A stretch of DNA of 64,000 bases, from NCBI GenBank assembly GCA_014621425.1, contig JAANBB010000172.1, positions 1 through 64,000 on the forward strand, read 5' to 3'. The position numbers and the translations under genes were made by a program. The number at the start of each line of letters is the position of its first letter. Positions within the stretch are counted from its first letter, which is position 1. This stretch comes from Cylindrodendrum hubeiense (taxonomy: Eukaryota > Ascomycota > Sordariomycetes > Hypocreales > Nectriaceae). Shown piece after piece: positions 1-12,500 of this stretch. The notes under the pieces were generated by a model. That model did not search any database and was not told the DNA's origin. It saw only the letters and a program-made list of their open reading frames with translations.

Positions 1-632
1 TTCAAGCTCGAGGTCAGGCCTAAGATATCAGGCCTTAGGCGGTCACGTAGGCCAGGATCCTTACGGTCCCAAGCCCATGACTGCAGAGATAGAAAATGAA
101 CCTTCTTTCTTAATATGAATATACCCTCACTTTGTGACCCTCGCGTTTTAACATATCAGGAGCAAGCATGCTAGCCCGACAAGGAAATTATAATTCTTCA
201 CCATACCCTGTTCCTGGTCATTGAGATCGCGGACTTGGATAGTAAACTATAATAGCAATAACGATGCAAGTGATACGTGACGGTAGTCATGTATGTGAAA
301 GTGAGCAATCACACCTTAAGCTTATTAGGGCTTAGTGCGCTGGAGTCATTAACCATGGCTGCAGCATGACCTTTTGACCTGATTGGCTAAGCGATCAGCT
401 CTCTCCGTATCAGCAAGGGCAAAGAAATTGCGTTTCTATCTTTACTATACATCGAAATCCACAATATAATCAATAAAACATGATTTTTTTTTCTTTTCAA
501 TTGTGGCGTTAAGACCTAAGCTGCAATTGCCTACTAGATAATTCTTTTTTACTAACACCCTAGTGGACTACCCCTCTCAACCTCTCAACCTGAACCCAGA
601 TCCCACCTCTGCTGTATATTGTCTTGTTATTA
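1..632. other. Gene-poor left edge
   Basis: No coding region is supported here. There is a short palindromic patch near 18-47 (GCCTAAG facing CTTAGGC) and a T-rich run near 484-500. It lies downstream of the glycosyltransferase-like gene and probably holds its 3' untranslated region. Confidence 0.5.
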
Positions 633-2246
633 TCACTCTTCGAACAACTCAATAGCAAACTCTCCACAAAGCTCAATGAAAGGAATAAATTCCTTTTTAC
701 TCGAGTCTGTATATGCTCCCCCATAAGGATCCTTCATGCGCGAGCCTTCGGGATAGTTGGTTTGAGACACCCAGTTACGGCCATCAATTGGCCGAAGTGT
801 AAGAGGCTCCCTTGATTTATTTGCACCCACTGCAATGTTGAGTAAACGCCTGATAATAGGGAAGTACCACATCTTCCTATATCTCGTCACGAAATACAGC
901 TTAGGACCAGTATTGTGATACAATGTGAAAATTTGCTTTGAAGCAACATTCGCATATATCTTCAAGCTGGCAACCCATCTCCTCACTTTTAAGTCTTGGT
1001 TGTGTTCATCTTCAACTGAAAGTGAATGAAAAATCCTGCGAAATCCTGAAAAGACTGATGCTGACATCTGTATTGGATATGGCTTGAATAGATCTCGGTC
1101 ATTCAGTATATCTTCCTCCACAGTTGCAGTATAATCAGAGTTATTGAACTTTAGTTGTTTTATCCAGGGTGTATATCCCAGCTGATTCTGTATGAAGCTA
1201 GATTCGTAGTCGATAGTGATATGATACTCAGTTTGATCATTCTCATCTATCTTCTCTTTCGGGAGTATTCTATCTCCGTGATAGCCTGGAACTTCACCAC
1301 CTGTCATATTCTTCGTGCGATATACTTCTTGGCGGCCAAATACTTTACCTATGTAAAACTGGTCTGAATGTTGTTGACGTCGCGGAGCCGACTCTAGGTC
1401 GGTGGCTTCGATTACTTCCAGTGCCGCATCGATAACCTGGCGCAGGTCACCAAGCGGCCCTATGATGACTCCGGAGTTGACATGGTTGGAGTCACTATAG
1501 AAGATCGGTTTGGGTGGGAAAGGGATCCCCACATCATCCAGGCGCTCTTCACTGCCCTTTGGGCCATATAGATTGTGCGGCAGGTGAGACCAGGGTACAG
1601 CCCAGCAGTGTGGTTCGTTTGGTGCTGGTGGCCAGCATAATTTATCAGCGCAAAATACCACTGATTGATATAGGTCTCGTGAATGCGCGTCCTCGACTGT
1701 AATGCCAAACCGATCTGCCAGGCGCTTGTCTGCTTCGGCCGTAACCTCAAAGTAACGCTCAATCAATGAATCGGGAGGGAGTTGGGCCAAAACATCATAG
1801 TCCACAACCATAACCAGGTCATTATCATAGGTACCATCAGGTCCGTGTAGATATCGCTGAAGGACGCGCAACTTGGCAAAATGAGTCTGATTCATATCGT
1901 ATTCACCCTGGCCCCCGAAGCCTAGCATCGTAGGGATTGGATAACGATTGGCCAGTATCGAGGTCAGGCTGGCGCAGAATCCGAGCGTGGGCCTTGATGC
2001 CCATATGAGGGAGTGGAATCGGGAGGTCGTGGCATTTTGCAAGGGCGGTGAATCATATATGAGGTGTGTAGTGTCCTTTGCTCGATAATCAGCTAACTAT
2101 AACAGAATAAAGCAGTTAAATCATGGTGGCAAACATACAGAATAATAGGGAGCTACCAGCCAAATGAAGAGTAACATGACAGCACATGTGACAACAAGAT
2201 AGCAGAGCGAGAGAAACCTCGGCCATGGTAGATTGTTAGCTATCAT
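633..2246 (-). CDS. Type II membrane glycosyltransferase-like protein
   Basis: Two exons, 2246-2139 and 2096-633, give 523 residues. The 42-nt intron has a GTATGT donor and a TTATAG acceptor in phase 0. Exon 1 was found from the sequence because the long reading frame has no good ATG. It encodes a short basic head and one hydrophobic segment (about residues 13-32), a signal anchor as expected for a Golgi or ER glycosyltransferase. Downstream are VMVVDYDVLAQL, a DxD-like patch, then HVNSGVIIGPLGDL and QHSDQFYIG. This order recalls the glycosyltransferase domain of lysyl-hydroxylase-type and related fungal enzymes. Donor sugar and acceptor cannot be read from sequence. No frameshift is seen. 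The family call is moderate and the anchor call is stronger. Confidence 0.7.
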
Positions 2247-3897
2247 CTTGGCCAGCTCTCCTCAGGGGTGGTGAACAAGATGAGAGCAAAAGCAACAAGG
2301 ACGCGGAAGGTAGTGTGAGAATGGAAGGTGATGGATCCCGGATTATATCAGAGCCGGATTTGAGAAGGACAGCAAGCATGAGACATCGCGGTCGTGTTCC
2401 CTACCTCTAGGTACCTACCTTACCTAGCCACTGTTTGTGGTAAAAAGACGAATTGTGAGAAGTATCTGATGCCTAGTGGGCCTACCATGGCCGAGGGCAA
2501 CATGGAACTAACGAGCCGCTTATCTCTTTGAGTGCGGAAATGCTTGTGGGGCTACCTGGGACAAGTCAGATTTGAGCCGGTATGTAGCCCAGTTAGTAGA
2601 TGCCTTGTTTATAGCTGAGTTGCCCACAGAGACATTGGTATCTCTTAAACCCGGAGAATTTCAGAAGTGCCCCATAAGCATTTCGGCACTCAAAGAGATC
2701 TCATCAGCTAGTTCGGGTGAGGCTGAACTAATGTCATTAGCTTGGGACATCACAAGTGGACGCAATTCCAATTCTCCCTGTGCATTCCACTTCACCGTGT
2801 GCATGAAATGTCTTGACTCTAGGGGTTCTAATTGGCTATGTTATGGCAGAATGTGAACTAGCGTGTCCAGACCTCAATCTTAAGTGCCGAAATACTTGTG
2901 GGGCAGCTTGGGATTCTCAATAGCCTGGTAAACTAGTGGCTAGAATGGATGCTATGATACTTGGGTAGAGTAGTCTAGTCCCAAATAATTATTCTGTGGC
3001 TTAAAGTCATGCTAATTCAAAAGAAAAATACACTTACTGGTTCTGAACTGGACCTATTATGTCCCAGCCCATATTGGGACTAGGTGGTTATAACTGACAG
3101 TAAATAGTCACCCCTACTTTTTCCACTAATTTATTGGTGGAGGCGTCCCTTTAGTGCAGACCACACCCATCCTCTAGGGTAGTAAGTAGAAAGGAGGAAG
3201 AAGAAGGAGATAGGAGATTCTGTGTAGAGCCTGGGGCAAACTACTTGGGGACCATTTGATCAAATGGTTCGCAAGGTAATTAAAGAGAAAGAAAGGAAAA
3301 ATAATGATAAGAGCTACTGCGACAGCTTGGGCAATAGCAAAGTAATGGGATATAAGGTGTCAAAGTAATTGAAGCAAGGAAAAAGCATGTTTGTTCAATC
3401 GATCGGCAGCTTGCATAGCTTTAAGTAGTGGACAGCTAAGCTGCCAGCAAGCCTTACTATAATTAAAACTCCAGGCTGTCTGCTGGCTCTGACACACTAA
3501 TTAGTATTAGAATGTGACACTAGGGATTATATTTATAATCCGGATTATTGTAATTTATTAACTTATATAATCTAATTAATTATATAATAATATATCGTAT
3601 TTTGTAAAATAATGTAATAATAAGATTACATTTAATAATCTATCAATATAATTAAGTCCCTAGATAAGATATCCTTATTGATTAACCGTAGTAAACCTCA
3701 TTAAACCTAAGTGACCTTACTATATATTAACCTGTAACTCTAATTAATAAAATAGATTCTCTAGTAAAACATTATCTGAGAATAGTCTGTATACTGAGAT
3801 CACAATCATTACTAATTTACTATAGCCCACTAGATTACCAGGTAATCACCTGTGAATGATACCTAGGGTATTATTCTGAGATCAGTATTAACATAGC
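2247..3897. other. Intergenic spacer with AT-rich 3' half
   Basis: No gene is supported. The interval from about 3520 to 3900 is strongly AT-rich with many TTAAT/ATTAAT words, which is typical of RIP-decayed or gene-free fungal DNA. Short open frames at 2572-2856 have no recognisable product. Confidence 0.5.
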
Positions 3898-5349
3898 TTA
3901 TTCTTGGTTAAGCCAAGTATCAGTAAGAGTATCACTTGCCATAGCCCTAAGAGACGGCTCAAACTTCAACATACTTTCAATCAGTTTACCCACACTTATA
4001 ATATCCTCCCTCGTGAATTCAGCGTGTTTATCGTCGTTAAAGTAGACCTCGGCCAGCCATTCCTGAAGTGTATAGCTGTGGTCTTCATCAGGCAGATCCT
4101 TTTGCATTGCTTGCCATTTGTCCCGCCACCGTGATGGTAGCCCGTCAGTAGCGAACCCCATCATTTGCTGAACAAGGATCGGCGGGGTTAACATGATGAC
4201 ATCGAAGGGAGGTTGGCCGGTGACGAGTTCAAAAAGCTGTATCGGTTAGTTCTGTCATCTAGATGGGAATACAATCGGGGGCTTTACCAGGCATCCAGCA
4301 CTCCACAGGTCCGCTCGATGATCCAATACGTCTTCGAAGATTACCTCTGGTGCTCGTATAGGCAAAGGGGTATGCAGTGTGATCGGGGCGTTATTGTTGA
4401 AGAACGCCTCTCCGAAATCGATGATTTTGACTGATGGAGAGGACAGTAATATGTCTCTTTTCCGGAATGGAGCGGGCCGAACGACATGGGATGGGACATT
4501 GCGCGCTAAAGACTTCCCATCTAGTCTGCTCACTGGGCCAGTTTGAGGCTTCCCAAGCTTGTCGAAAAAGGCCCTTTCGTCCAGGGAATCCAGGTCGGGT
4601 ATTGCGATGGCCAAGTTTCGGGTGTGAAGATCTAAAATTAAAGTCAGCAGGGCGCAGAGAAGGCATCCATGGGTGGCGGATCAATTTACCCCCATGGCCA
4701 ATATCGTGGGATGCGAGGAAATCAAGTCCTTGCAGGGCCTGGTTAGCAAAGACTTTGGCAAGCTTCGCCGGAAGCCTGTCATCCGTGTAATGTGATGTAA
4801 CAACATCGGCCACGCTGGGACCGACGAGTTCAAGCACGAGACAGTTATGGGTTCCATTGGGACCGACCACAGTAAAATTGTCCAACATGTGATTCAGATG
4901 GGACCACCCGGGATGGCGCCTTGGAAGGGCGGATATTGCCCGCAAGATCTCAAGCTCATGTGTATGCCCAATTTCTGAAACTAAAACCTTGATGGCGACA
5001 TATTGGTCTTCGCTACACGAGAGTTAGCAAAGAGGGTTTCATATTCTAGTTGGGATAGATAGGCATACCTTTGGTCTTTTGCAGCCCACGTGGTGGAATA
5101 GCTACCCCAGCCTAGCTTGTGCAGAATCTTGTATCGACCATCCTTTAGAACGTCGCCTAATCCGAGGGGATGGTAACCTCCTGGTTGATACCGGTGTAGT
5201 GGCTCAGCATCGATATCGCATTTGTATGTCTGTGCTGGCATTTGGAAGTTGCGACAGCGAGCTGCATTGGACTTGAAGGAACTATAAAGAGAAACTGGCT
5301 GGATCCTGCCGACTGTGAAAAATGCCCTTGGAAACCTCAGATGTCCCAT
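3898..5349 (-). CDS. SRPK-type serine/threonine protein kinase
   Basis: Four exons (5349-5069, 5012-4690, 4631-4288, 4236-3898) join in frame to 428 residues. The start is the first ATG of exon 1; the leading residues look like a poorly conserved or mitochondrial-type extension. Kinase landmarks occur in order: glycine loop LGWGSYSTTW, the VAIK lysine, LVLELVGPSVADVV, the catalytic loop HGDLHTRN (GDLH in place of HRD, as in fungal SRPK-like kinases), IDFGEAF, RAPEVIF, and DLWSAGCLLFEL. SRPK kinases phosphorylate SR-type proteins. Stand-alone copies like this are often expanded in fungi and their targets are unknown. All three introns are 51-58 nt. Nothing suggests decay. Confidence 0.88.
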
Positions 5350-5407
5350 GCTGGTCGCAAGTCGTGACACTTTAATAAAATCGCGCCGGTTGTGAGCAAA
5401 TTTCCAC

Positions 5408-5655
5408 GAGGTTCAGGTTCAGGTTTCTTACTCGGTTTTAGCAGCCATTTCTCGGCAGCCATGCTCGGTAAGCGGGGTTTGACCGACGGCCGAAGCGCTC
5501 CGGATGTTTATCCGCTATGCCCCACTTCCATTTAGCCGAATTTCCACTAGCCGAGGATGACTTGGGGCCATTAGCAAGTACTGCTATCACATGCAGCGCT
5601 AAATTTACAGCACGGCCGTCGATCAGACCCCGCTTATAGAACCTGAACCTGAACC
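5408..5655. mobile_element. MITE-like inverted-repeat element
   Basis: The left end reads GGTTCAGGTTCAGG and further in AAGCGGGGTTTGACCGACGG. The right end holds the near reverse complement: CGTCGATCAGACCCCGCTT followed by AACCTGAACCTGAACC. The arms are separated by about 120 nt of unique sequence with no coding potential. Inverted ends with a short non-coding core fit a miniature non-autonomous DNA transposon. The left arm carries an extra insertion of about 40 nt between its two halves. Target-site duplications were not resolved. Confidence 0.5.
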
Positions 5656-5850
5656 CAATTGGTCTCTTGCAACGAAACTAGCATTGCCCTAACACGGCTG
5701 TCTATTTTAGGAGAACTACAAACTCCAAAAATAAAAACCAGGGGTGACAGACGATGGCACTTGCCAAGTGCCGCAGGACGAGTTAGTATTGAGATGACAT
5801 TCCGGTTGTCCCTCGTAGGCTGAGCATCTTGCGTGAGGTGCAAGTTACGG

Positions 5851-6078
5851 CGGCTAAGGTGTCTATATTACTGGATAGTCCCCCACACGGACCTACCTCG
5901 GATTCTGGCTCTAAGCGCCCACGCTATCCTACTTGAATTGTAATTCAGATGTTGTAAATGAGGGCGGCTATGGTGTCTATATTACTGGATAGTCCCCCAC
6001 ACGGACCTACCTCGGATTCTGGCTCTAAGCGCCCACGCTACCCTGCTTGAATTGTAATACAGATGTTGGAAATGAGGG
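5851..6078. repeat. Tandem repeat, 2 x 114 bp
   Basis: Copy 1 begins with CGGCTAAGGTGTC at 5851 and copy 2 with CGGCTATGGTGTC at 5965. A third partial start (CGGCTA) follows at 6079. The copies differ at about half a dozen positions. No coding function is apparent. The repeat lies just beyond the MITE-like element. Confidence 0.85.
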
Positions 6079-6343
6079 CGGCTACTGAAACAGAGTCAGT
6101 GTTGAATTTAGCAGTTTTCATCTAACAATTTCCAATAATAGATGGAAGACAACTTCACCCCACTAACTGCCTTAAAGTATGATCGAGAGAGTCCTTGCAG
6201 TCTTAAATTATAAATACACCTTTGTTCCTGAAAACGAGACTACTCCTCATCTGTTTTATTTTATTTATAAAGCATAAACTGTACATAGTGCAGTTTACTA
6301 CTATCATATCTTTTCCATCCCCTATACCGCAACATAAAGCAAC

Positions 6344-6715
6344 ATGCCTCCCATACCCAGAGGCCTGGTCATTATGACACAGCGAATCAGGAACTCGGCT
6401 TTAAGGAATAGGACCCTCAACTTGATTGAGAGAGCCACGCAAGAGCAGGACCTTGCTCATTTTACGCAAGCCATGTTAAAGTAATATGCATCATATGTGG
6501 TTATCTTTTTATGCGCAGTAATTAATACATATTACAGGAATCCATCCCACACCAGCCATTCTGATCCCACCCCGCACGTTACAGCTTTGCTGACAACGGA
6601 TACCCAAGCCAGCTTGAGCAAGTCCCAGGCTGTGCACATCTATCATGACAACGACGGAAATTACATAGGGCATACTCTATATGAAGAACGGCCGAATAAG
6701 CCTACTGATGACTAA
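6344..6715 (+). CDS. Small hypothetical protein, two exons
   Basis: An ATG at 6344 opens a frame that runs to 6480. A 57-nt intron (6481-6537, GTAATA donor, TTACAG acceptor) joins it in frame to 6538-6715, giving 104 residues. The protein starts MPPIPRGLVIMTQRIR and ends in an acidic, proline-containing tail (YEERPNKPTDD). I recognise no domain, membrane segment or signal peptide. A TATA-like AT-rich stretch lies about 80 nt upstream. The clean splice and frame support a real gene, but with no family match it could be chance. Confidence 0.4.
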
Positions 6716-6874
6716 GCCAGTTGGATTCTCGTGGGCAATGGGATTGCTAAGTAGTGTGGCTGGGAAGGGAGAGTTAGTGCAATCTGCAAGTGATGCCATA
6801 GAGGATATCTATCTCTCAATGTATCTCTCAATAATCTAACTTATCTACTTAAAGTTACAATCCCCATTACTTCA

Positions 6875-7948
6875 CTATCTATTAATCCTGTTATGATAAT
6901 AAGATTCATACAGTAATACTAATCCTTGAGCTAACCAGAATTGTCCAATAGCACTGTCTTCCTCACCATTGAAAGTCTCACCCAAATTATCAAAAGCTGT
7001 AAAATTTTGGGCAAGCTTAAATCCCCCGAGTCGTTCTGCTTCAATTCGCGACCAGTCCCACGTATCCTCATCTTCCCCAGTTATAACTTTTGAACCATCC
7101 TCAGTTACAGACTCCACTGATGACGATTCGCGCTCGCCATCTCCAGTAGTCCAACCACCCGGACGTGGTGGGAGGAGTCCACTCGCTCCCAACACAATAG
7201 CAGGATGGATTGTTAATCGTCCCACCTTGAACACTAGTTTCGTTATGGAGATAGCTAGTATGTTCTTCACCCAGTCATCTGGTTTACTCGGTGTGTTGCG
7301 AATAGGCCAGGAACCACCAGTTGTTAGGACCGTGGCTTTACTGCTCCCTTCTTCACGAAATGCGAAACAAGGTAGAGCCATTTTCGATCCCAACTAAGCA
7401 CGCGTGTCCATATTTCGTACTTTTGGTATGCCCTGAGCTCTTTTTTGAGGCTCGTCTGCACAGCACCAACAATGACTTTTACACTGCCTTCGGCTGGCAG
7501 AGTTGGCTTGGAAGGATCCATCACCATTCTCATCCTAGCATTGTCCCATAGACCATGTATTGCCGGCGCGAAGAGATGCACCATGCGAGCGCGTGAGATA
7601 GCAAGATCGGTGAAAAAGGTACCATTGGATTTGTGCATATTATAATCGATTTCGAAGAGAGGGACATGCGACTGGTTTATTACGGGGTGGAACAACTTGT
7701 CCAGGACATGACTGGGGGGTTAGAAGACGTAGAGGTGATCAATATAAGCACCAATGACCCGAGCCTAAAAAAAGCCGGTCAGAAAATGCACACAAAGAAC
7801 CATCTGATCCTTTGGGAATGCTCACACTCCATGCGAATGGCAGGCATTTCAGATTGGTAGCGAAAACAAGCAGGGCAAGATGCGACTGTAGTTTCCCTGT
7901 GACGACCCAGGCAATGTGACTGTGCGCGAGGTAGCCGCTGAGGATCAT
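6875..7948 (-). pseudogene. THEM6-like (4HBT_2) thioesterase relic
   Basis: The minus strand encodes all parts of a fungal THEM6/4HBT_2-type protein. There is an N-terminal hydrophobic stretch and LKCLPFAW, a GTGAGC-to-TTTAG intron, then RVIGAYIDHLYVF, LFHPVI, FEIDYNMHKSNGTFFTDL, YEIWTRVLSWDRKWLYLV, HFVKKGAVKP, GRLTI and LLPPRPGGW. The hot-dog fold family includes acyl-CoA thioesterases; the function of these fungal members is unclear. Two lesions are visible. An in-frame TAA at 7722-7720 precedes the SHVLDKLFHP segment. A one-base frame change near 7330-7340 separates the KKGAVKP part from the C-terminal half. A misjudged intron could explain either lesion, but both together suggest decay. 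Confidence 0.65.
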
Positions 7949-8264
7949 TATAACAGAACTGGCAAAAGGAGCAATCGCCCTGTTATCGACGAAGGCGGAG
8001 TTGTTTGGGCCGTAGACATTTTCATTCGAGAGTGGCATCGCGATGCGGCAAAACACAATATCGCTGCTAAGGAAGAGAGAACACCGACGTTGGAATCTCT
8101 TAACACCTCAAGGGAAGAAAAAAAGCCAGGTCCATCGAGCGTTCGCTTGCAACCAATCATAGCATAAAGACCCGAGGAGTAATTACATCTCCATTGACGT
8201 TTCTTTACTAAATGTCTCTATGGCTCACTGGTATATTGAATAGCAACACGACTACGATACTAGT

Positions 8265-8800
8265 GTGTTAGGGATAGCAGGTCTTCCGGGGTAAAATGCC
8301 TATTAGGGCGTTCTTGGCTGGCATGTGTCCCAGTCATGATGTAAGCCCATTTGAGGTTCGGGATATCCTTTCTAGGTCATTCCGGTAGGCATTGAGGTCA
8401 TTATATAAGGTCAATTAGTCAGTCATTAAGAGCTGTAGGATGGGATTGAGAAATCGCAGTCAGATTCATCCGGATTCTTAACCTTTTAGCATCGTGATAA
8501 TTATCTAGCACACAATTTTCTAGTACAACGAATTTACACTCTTTTTAGCCCATTCTTGTGGTATTATATTGTGATCTATTTGATCAGATGATGCCAATTA
8601 ATGATATCAGTCAGGCTGGTCTGTTCTGTTCACTTTGAGAGTCTTTTATCTACGCCCTTACCGACATTGCGGACGCATCGCCATTGTGCTGTTATCACCA
8701 CAGTCACAGCACCTGCTTTGGGTGGGTTGGTTGTTAGGTCTCTAATCATCTTTGTGCCATTCCCCCACACACTAGTAACACAATCGTACAACAATGGATT
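8265..8800 (+). repeat. Dispersed repeat, copy 1
   Basis: About 530 bp matches 43030-43545 in the same orientation with many substitutions and small gaps. Shared anchors include TGATGTAAGCCCATTTGAGG, CTACGCCCTTACCGACATTG, and CATCACCACAGTCACAGCACC in its counterpart form. No protein is recognised. It is probably a degraded transposon end or non-autonomous element. Confidence 0.75.
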
Positions 8801-9511
8801 CGAGGACATACTAGTGGATAAGTCATGGTCTCGCATGGGGTGAGATGCTTCTACATGTGTCACCTCCACTTGCCGTGGCCTGAGCGTGTATACCTCCCTG
8901 TTAGCAAGGGGCATCAACCAACGAGAACTGTCGTTGTGTGTGTGGGGCGATCGTGTTGCCCATGTCCCCTGTATGCTGACTACGTATAGAGAAAACTGTG
9001 TAGTAAGTCCAGGTGCCACTGCTTACTAGTCTATGTAAGCCGCAATAAAGCGCCGACGTGCCGACACAGGCCAACACATATCTGCAAATCTGGCTCGAAG
9101 TTTGTCCGCAAAACGTCATACCCAGGACAAGATTGTTCATTCCTTTGTTGCTGGCTAGAAGCCCATTGGTAACAAAATTGAGTCGTTCTTTGCATCCCGT
9201 CTTCGTTGTTTGGGATTTCATGCATCTTAATTACGCCACAGCAGGTCGCTCACGTCTTCCCGATCGCTCTCCATCTCAAAATGTCCAACTACGATTACTG
9301 TACAAATTTCGTACCTCGTAGTAATCTGGAGCCTTGGCGTTGGATGGGGCCGGACTTTCGTAAATCCGCTGTCAACCGTCCCTTGATGCATTACTCCAAC
9401 TTGTGGGGGTCTTGTGGCGTGATTTGGCGGTTGGCTCGGAGCTTCAATGGCCAAACGAGACAATTCTAACGGAGTTTGAGCAACATTTCTGGTCGCGTCG
9501 ATCTTGTCGCC
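8801..9511. other. Upstream region of the ABC exporter
   Basis: No gene is supported. Several overlapping short frames on both strands have no recognisable product. The region lies between the dispersed repeat and the exporter ATG at 9512 and probably carries the exporter promoter. Confidence 0.4.
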
Positions 9512-12500
9512 ATGGCAAAATGCGCCATCCACGTCGAGGACCGGTTCGGCCCTGCTGCTGACTGCTATGGCGGTTTCGACTTCACCCTCTTGTTTGAAGA
9601 GACTATCCTCACCATAATTCCCACATCCGCTGTGCTCTTGATGCTGCCGTTCCTCATCCCTTGTGTGCTCAAGTGTCGTATCAAAGTTCTGAACACATGG
9701 CACCACACCACTAAATTGGTAAATAGTAACATCTCTAACGCCGAGAGAAGGTCGTATCATAGAATTGCCGGCTAATGTAGTGAGTATAGGCGGCATAGGC
9801 AGCTCTGGTGGCTTCATACGCCGCAGTGCTGGGAACAACCATCCATTCTCGAACAGCCAAGACGAGAGCCTCTACCGCGGCGAATGCGCTGGTGCTCGTT
9901 CTGGCCCTCTGTTTGGCCTTCTTTTCGCATCTACACCATTTGCGAAGTCTTCGACCGTCTTCCACCCTGGTCCTGTGGCTCGCATTGACATTGGTCTTTG
10001 ACGTTGCTCGCTGCAGGACACTATGGGCTATTGAATCTGCCGAGGCGGCAGCCGCAGCATTCAGTATTTCAGTTGGCATCAAGGCCGTCCTGCTTACGCT
10101 GGAGTCTCTGGAGAAGAGGCAGCTGCTACTACCAGATTATCAAAACCTGCCTCCAGAATCGACCGCGGGCGAGTTCAACCAATGGTTCGCTTGGTGGATC
10201 AACCCAGTCCTTCTCAGAGGGTACAAGAGACAACTTTCACTGGAGAATCTCCAAGACATAGATGAGAGCTTACTATCTGATGAGGAAGGCGAAAGTCTAC
10301 ACAGTCGTTGGACTCTGTGTAAGTTAACCACTGAGTCACTGGTTTAGCTTGGAATCAACAGGCTAACCTATTTACCAGGGAGGTGGAAACAAAAGCCCAA
10401 GTCGCTGCTAGTGGTTTGTATGTTGCATAGCACGAGGCTCTTCTGCAATGGATTTATTCCTCACGTCGCTCAGACCGGTTTCACATTCGCACAACCCTTT
10501 CTGATCCAGCGTTTAGTCAACTACATCCAAAGTCCCGAATCCGTTACGAGACCAGAATTTGGCACCGGTATGATTGTGGCATACGCGATTGTCTATGTTG
10601 GAATCGCAGTATCAACTGCCTTGACACAACAACGAACCTTTCAGCTCATCACTAGCATGAGAGCTGGTCTCATCGACTCCATCTATCGCCATACACTCCA
10701 AATCTGCTCTACTTCTTTGCAGGAAGCCGAAGCAGTTACACTGATGAGTGCAGACGTGGAAAGAATCATGACGGCGTTCAGGGGCCTGCATGAGCTGTGG
10801 GCATCACCCATAGAGATTGGCCTTGTTCTGTGGTTACTGAACAACGAGCTTGGCCTTGGTGTACTTGGACCCGCCGGCGCCGTCCTCATCTGCTCAGGAT
10901 TGGCTGCTGTGGTGGCTTCGGGTGCTCCGGCGGCACAGAAATCCTGGCTCGACAAGATCCAGTTGCGCCTGGCCGCCACTACCTCAATGCTCAGAGTTAT
11001 GAAGGCCGTGAAGATGACGGGACTTGGCGAAAAGCTTAGCAAGACGATCCACGACATCCGCGAGGACGAGGTGAAGACGTCTTTCAGTTACAGGCTTGTG
11101 CTGCTCAAGATTGTCTGTGTGTCCTACTTGACCATTGCCTTGGCTCCGGTTGGTGCCTTTGGAATCTACGTATTGTTGCAGAGGTATAAGGACTATGCCA
11201 TCCTGGACATGACCAAGGTCGTAACCACCCTGACCTTGTTACAACTTCTCATCGCCCCAATGTCACTTCTTGTGGAAGGACTCGGTGGTCTCATGGGTGC
11301 TGTTGGGTGCTTTCAGAGGATTCAAGACTATCTCAATGCCGAAGAACATGTTGATAGCAGAAAGCTTGATGAATCTCGCCATCAGGGCTCGATCCAATCG
11401 CAGCCCTCAACGCTTCAGGTCACCTCCCACAAAGAATCCCTAATGAACCATACAGTCAAAGCCGACAAAAAGAGCGAGGAATCCGATCCCCCTAAGGCCC
11501 TCGAGTTGAAGGATCTTGGCCAGCAGGATCAGATGAGCGTACGCTCAAACAATGTAGATGCAGTAAGCGTGCAACATCTCTCAGCCAGATGGAAAGATGA
11601 AGGAAAGCCAATTCTAGACGACCTCACTTTCGAAATTCCCCGGGGAAAGCTGACCATGGTCATTGGGCCGGTTGGTAGTGGCAAGTCTACACTTCTCCAT
11701 ACACTCCTTGGAGAAACTCTGGTCTCAAGGGGGACCATCCATTCCAGCTTCCGAGATGTTGCATTCTGTTCCCAGTCCCCTTGGATGATCAATGCCACAG
11801 TGCAGCAGAACATCATCGGCTCTCTCCCCCTGGATTCGGAGTGGTATTCGAGCGTTGTAAATGCTTGTGCCCTCTCACATGACTTCGAGCATTTCCCGCA
11901 AGGCGACCACACGTCGGTGGGGAGCAACGGAATCAGCTTGAGCGGCGGACAGCAGATGCGTCTTACTCTGGCTCGGGCCCTCTACTCCCGCAAAGACATG
12001 TTGGTCATGGATGACGTCCTGAGTGGGCTTGACGCTACTACCGAAAAGGCGGTGTTCTCATCTGTATTTTCCAAAGAAGGCTTGATGAACCATCACAAGA
12101 TGACTGCAGTTCTGGCTACGAATTCTGCGCACCGTCTGGCCGACGCAGATCTAATCATCGCTCTAGACCCAAATGGAACCATCGCGCAGCAAGGAACATA
12201 CGAGGAGCTCTCCAATAGCGAAGGATACGTGTCAAGCCTCCAAGTCAAAGAACGAAAAGGTAAAAATAGGACAGATCAAGGCTCTAACCCTCCAGCTGAA
12301 GCAGTTCGCGAAGCGCTTGCCAAGGCCCTCCCTGAGGTCAGCACTACTGAGGCTGCGACTGGCGATTTAGACACATACAAGTACTACATTGAATGTTTTG
12401 GATGGGTCAGATGGTTTACTTTTGTGTTCATTTGCGCCGCATTCGGCTTTTTTGCTATTTTCCCACAGATATGGATCAAATGGTGGGCTGCAGATAACGT

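Noticed and set aside
2572..2856. 94-residue open frame
   Set aside because: No domain, no splice partner and no start context; it lies in a gene-free spacer.
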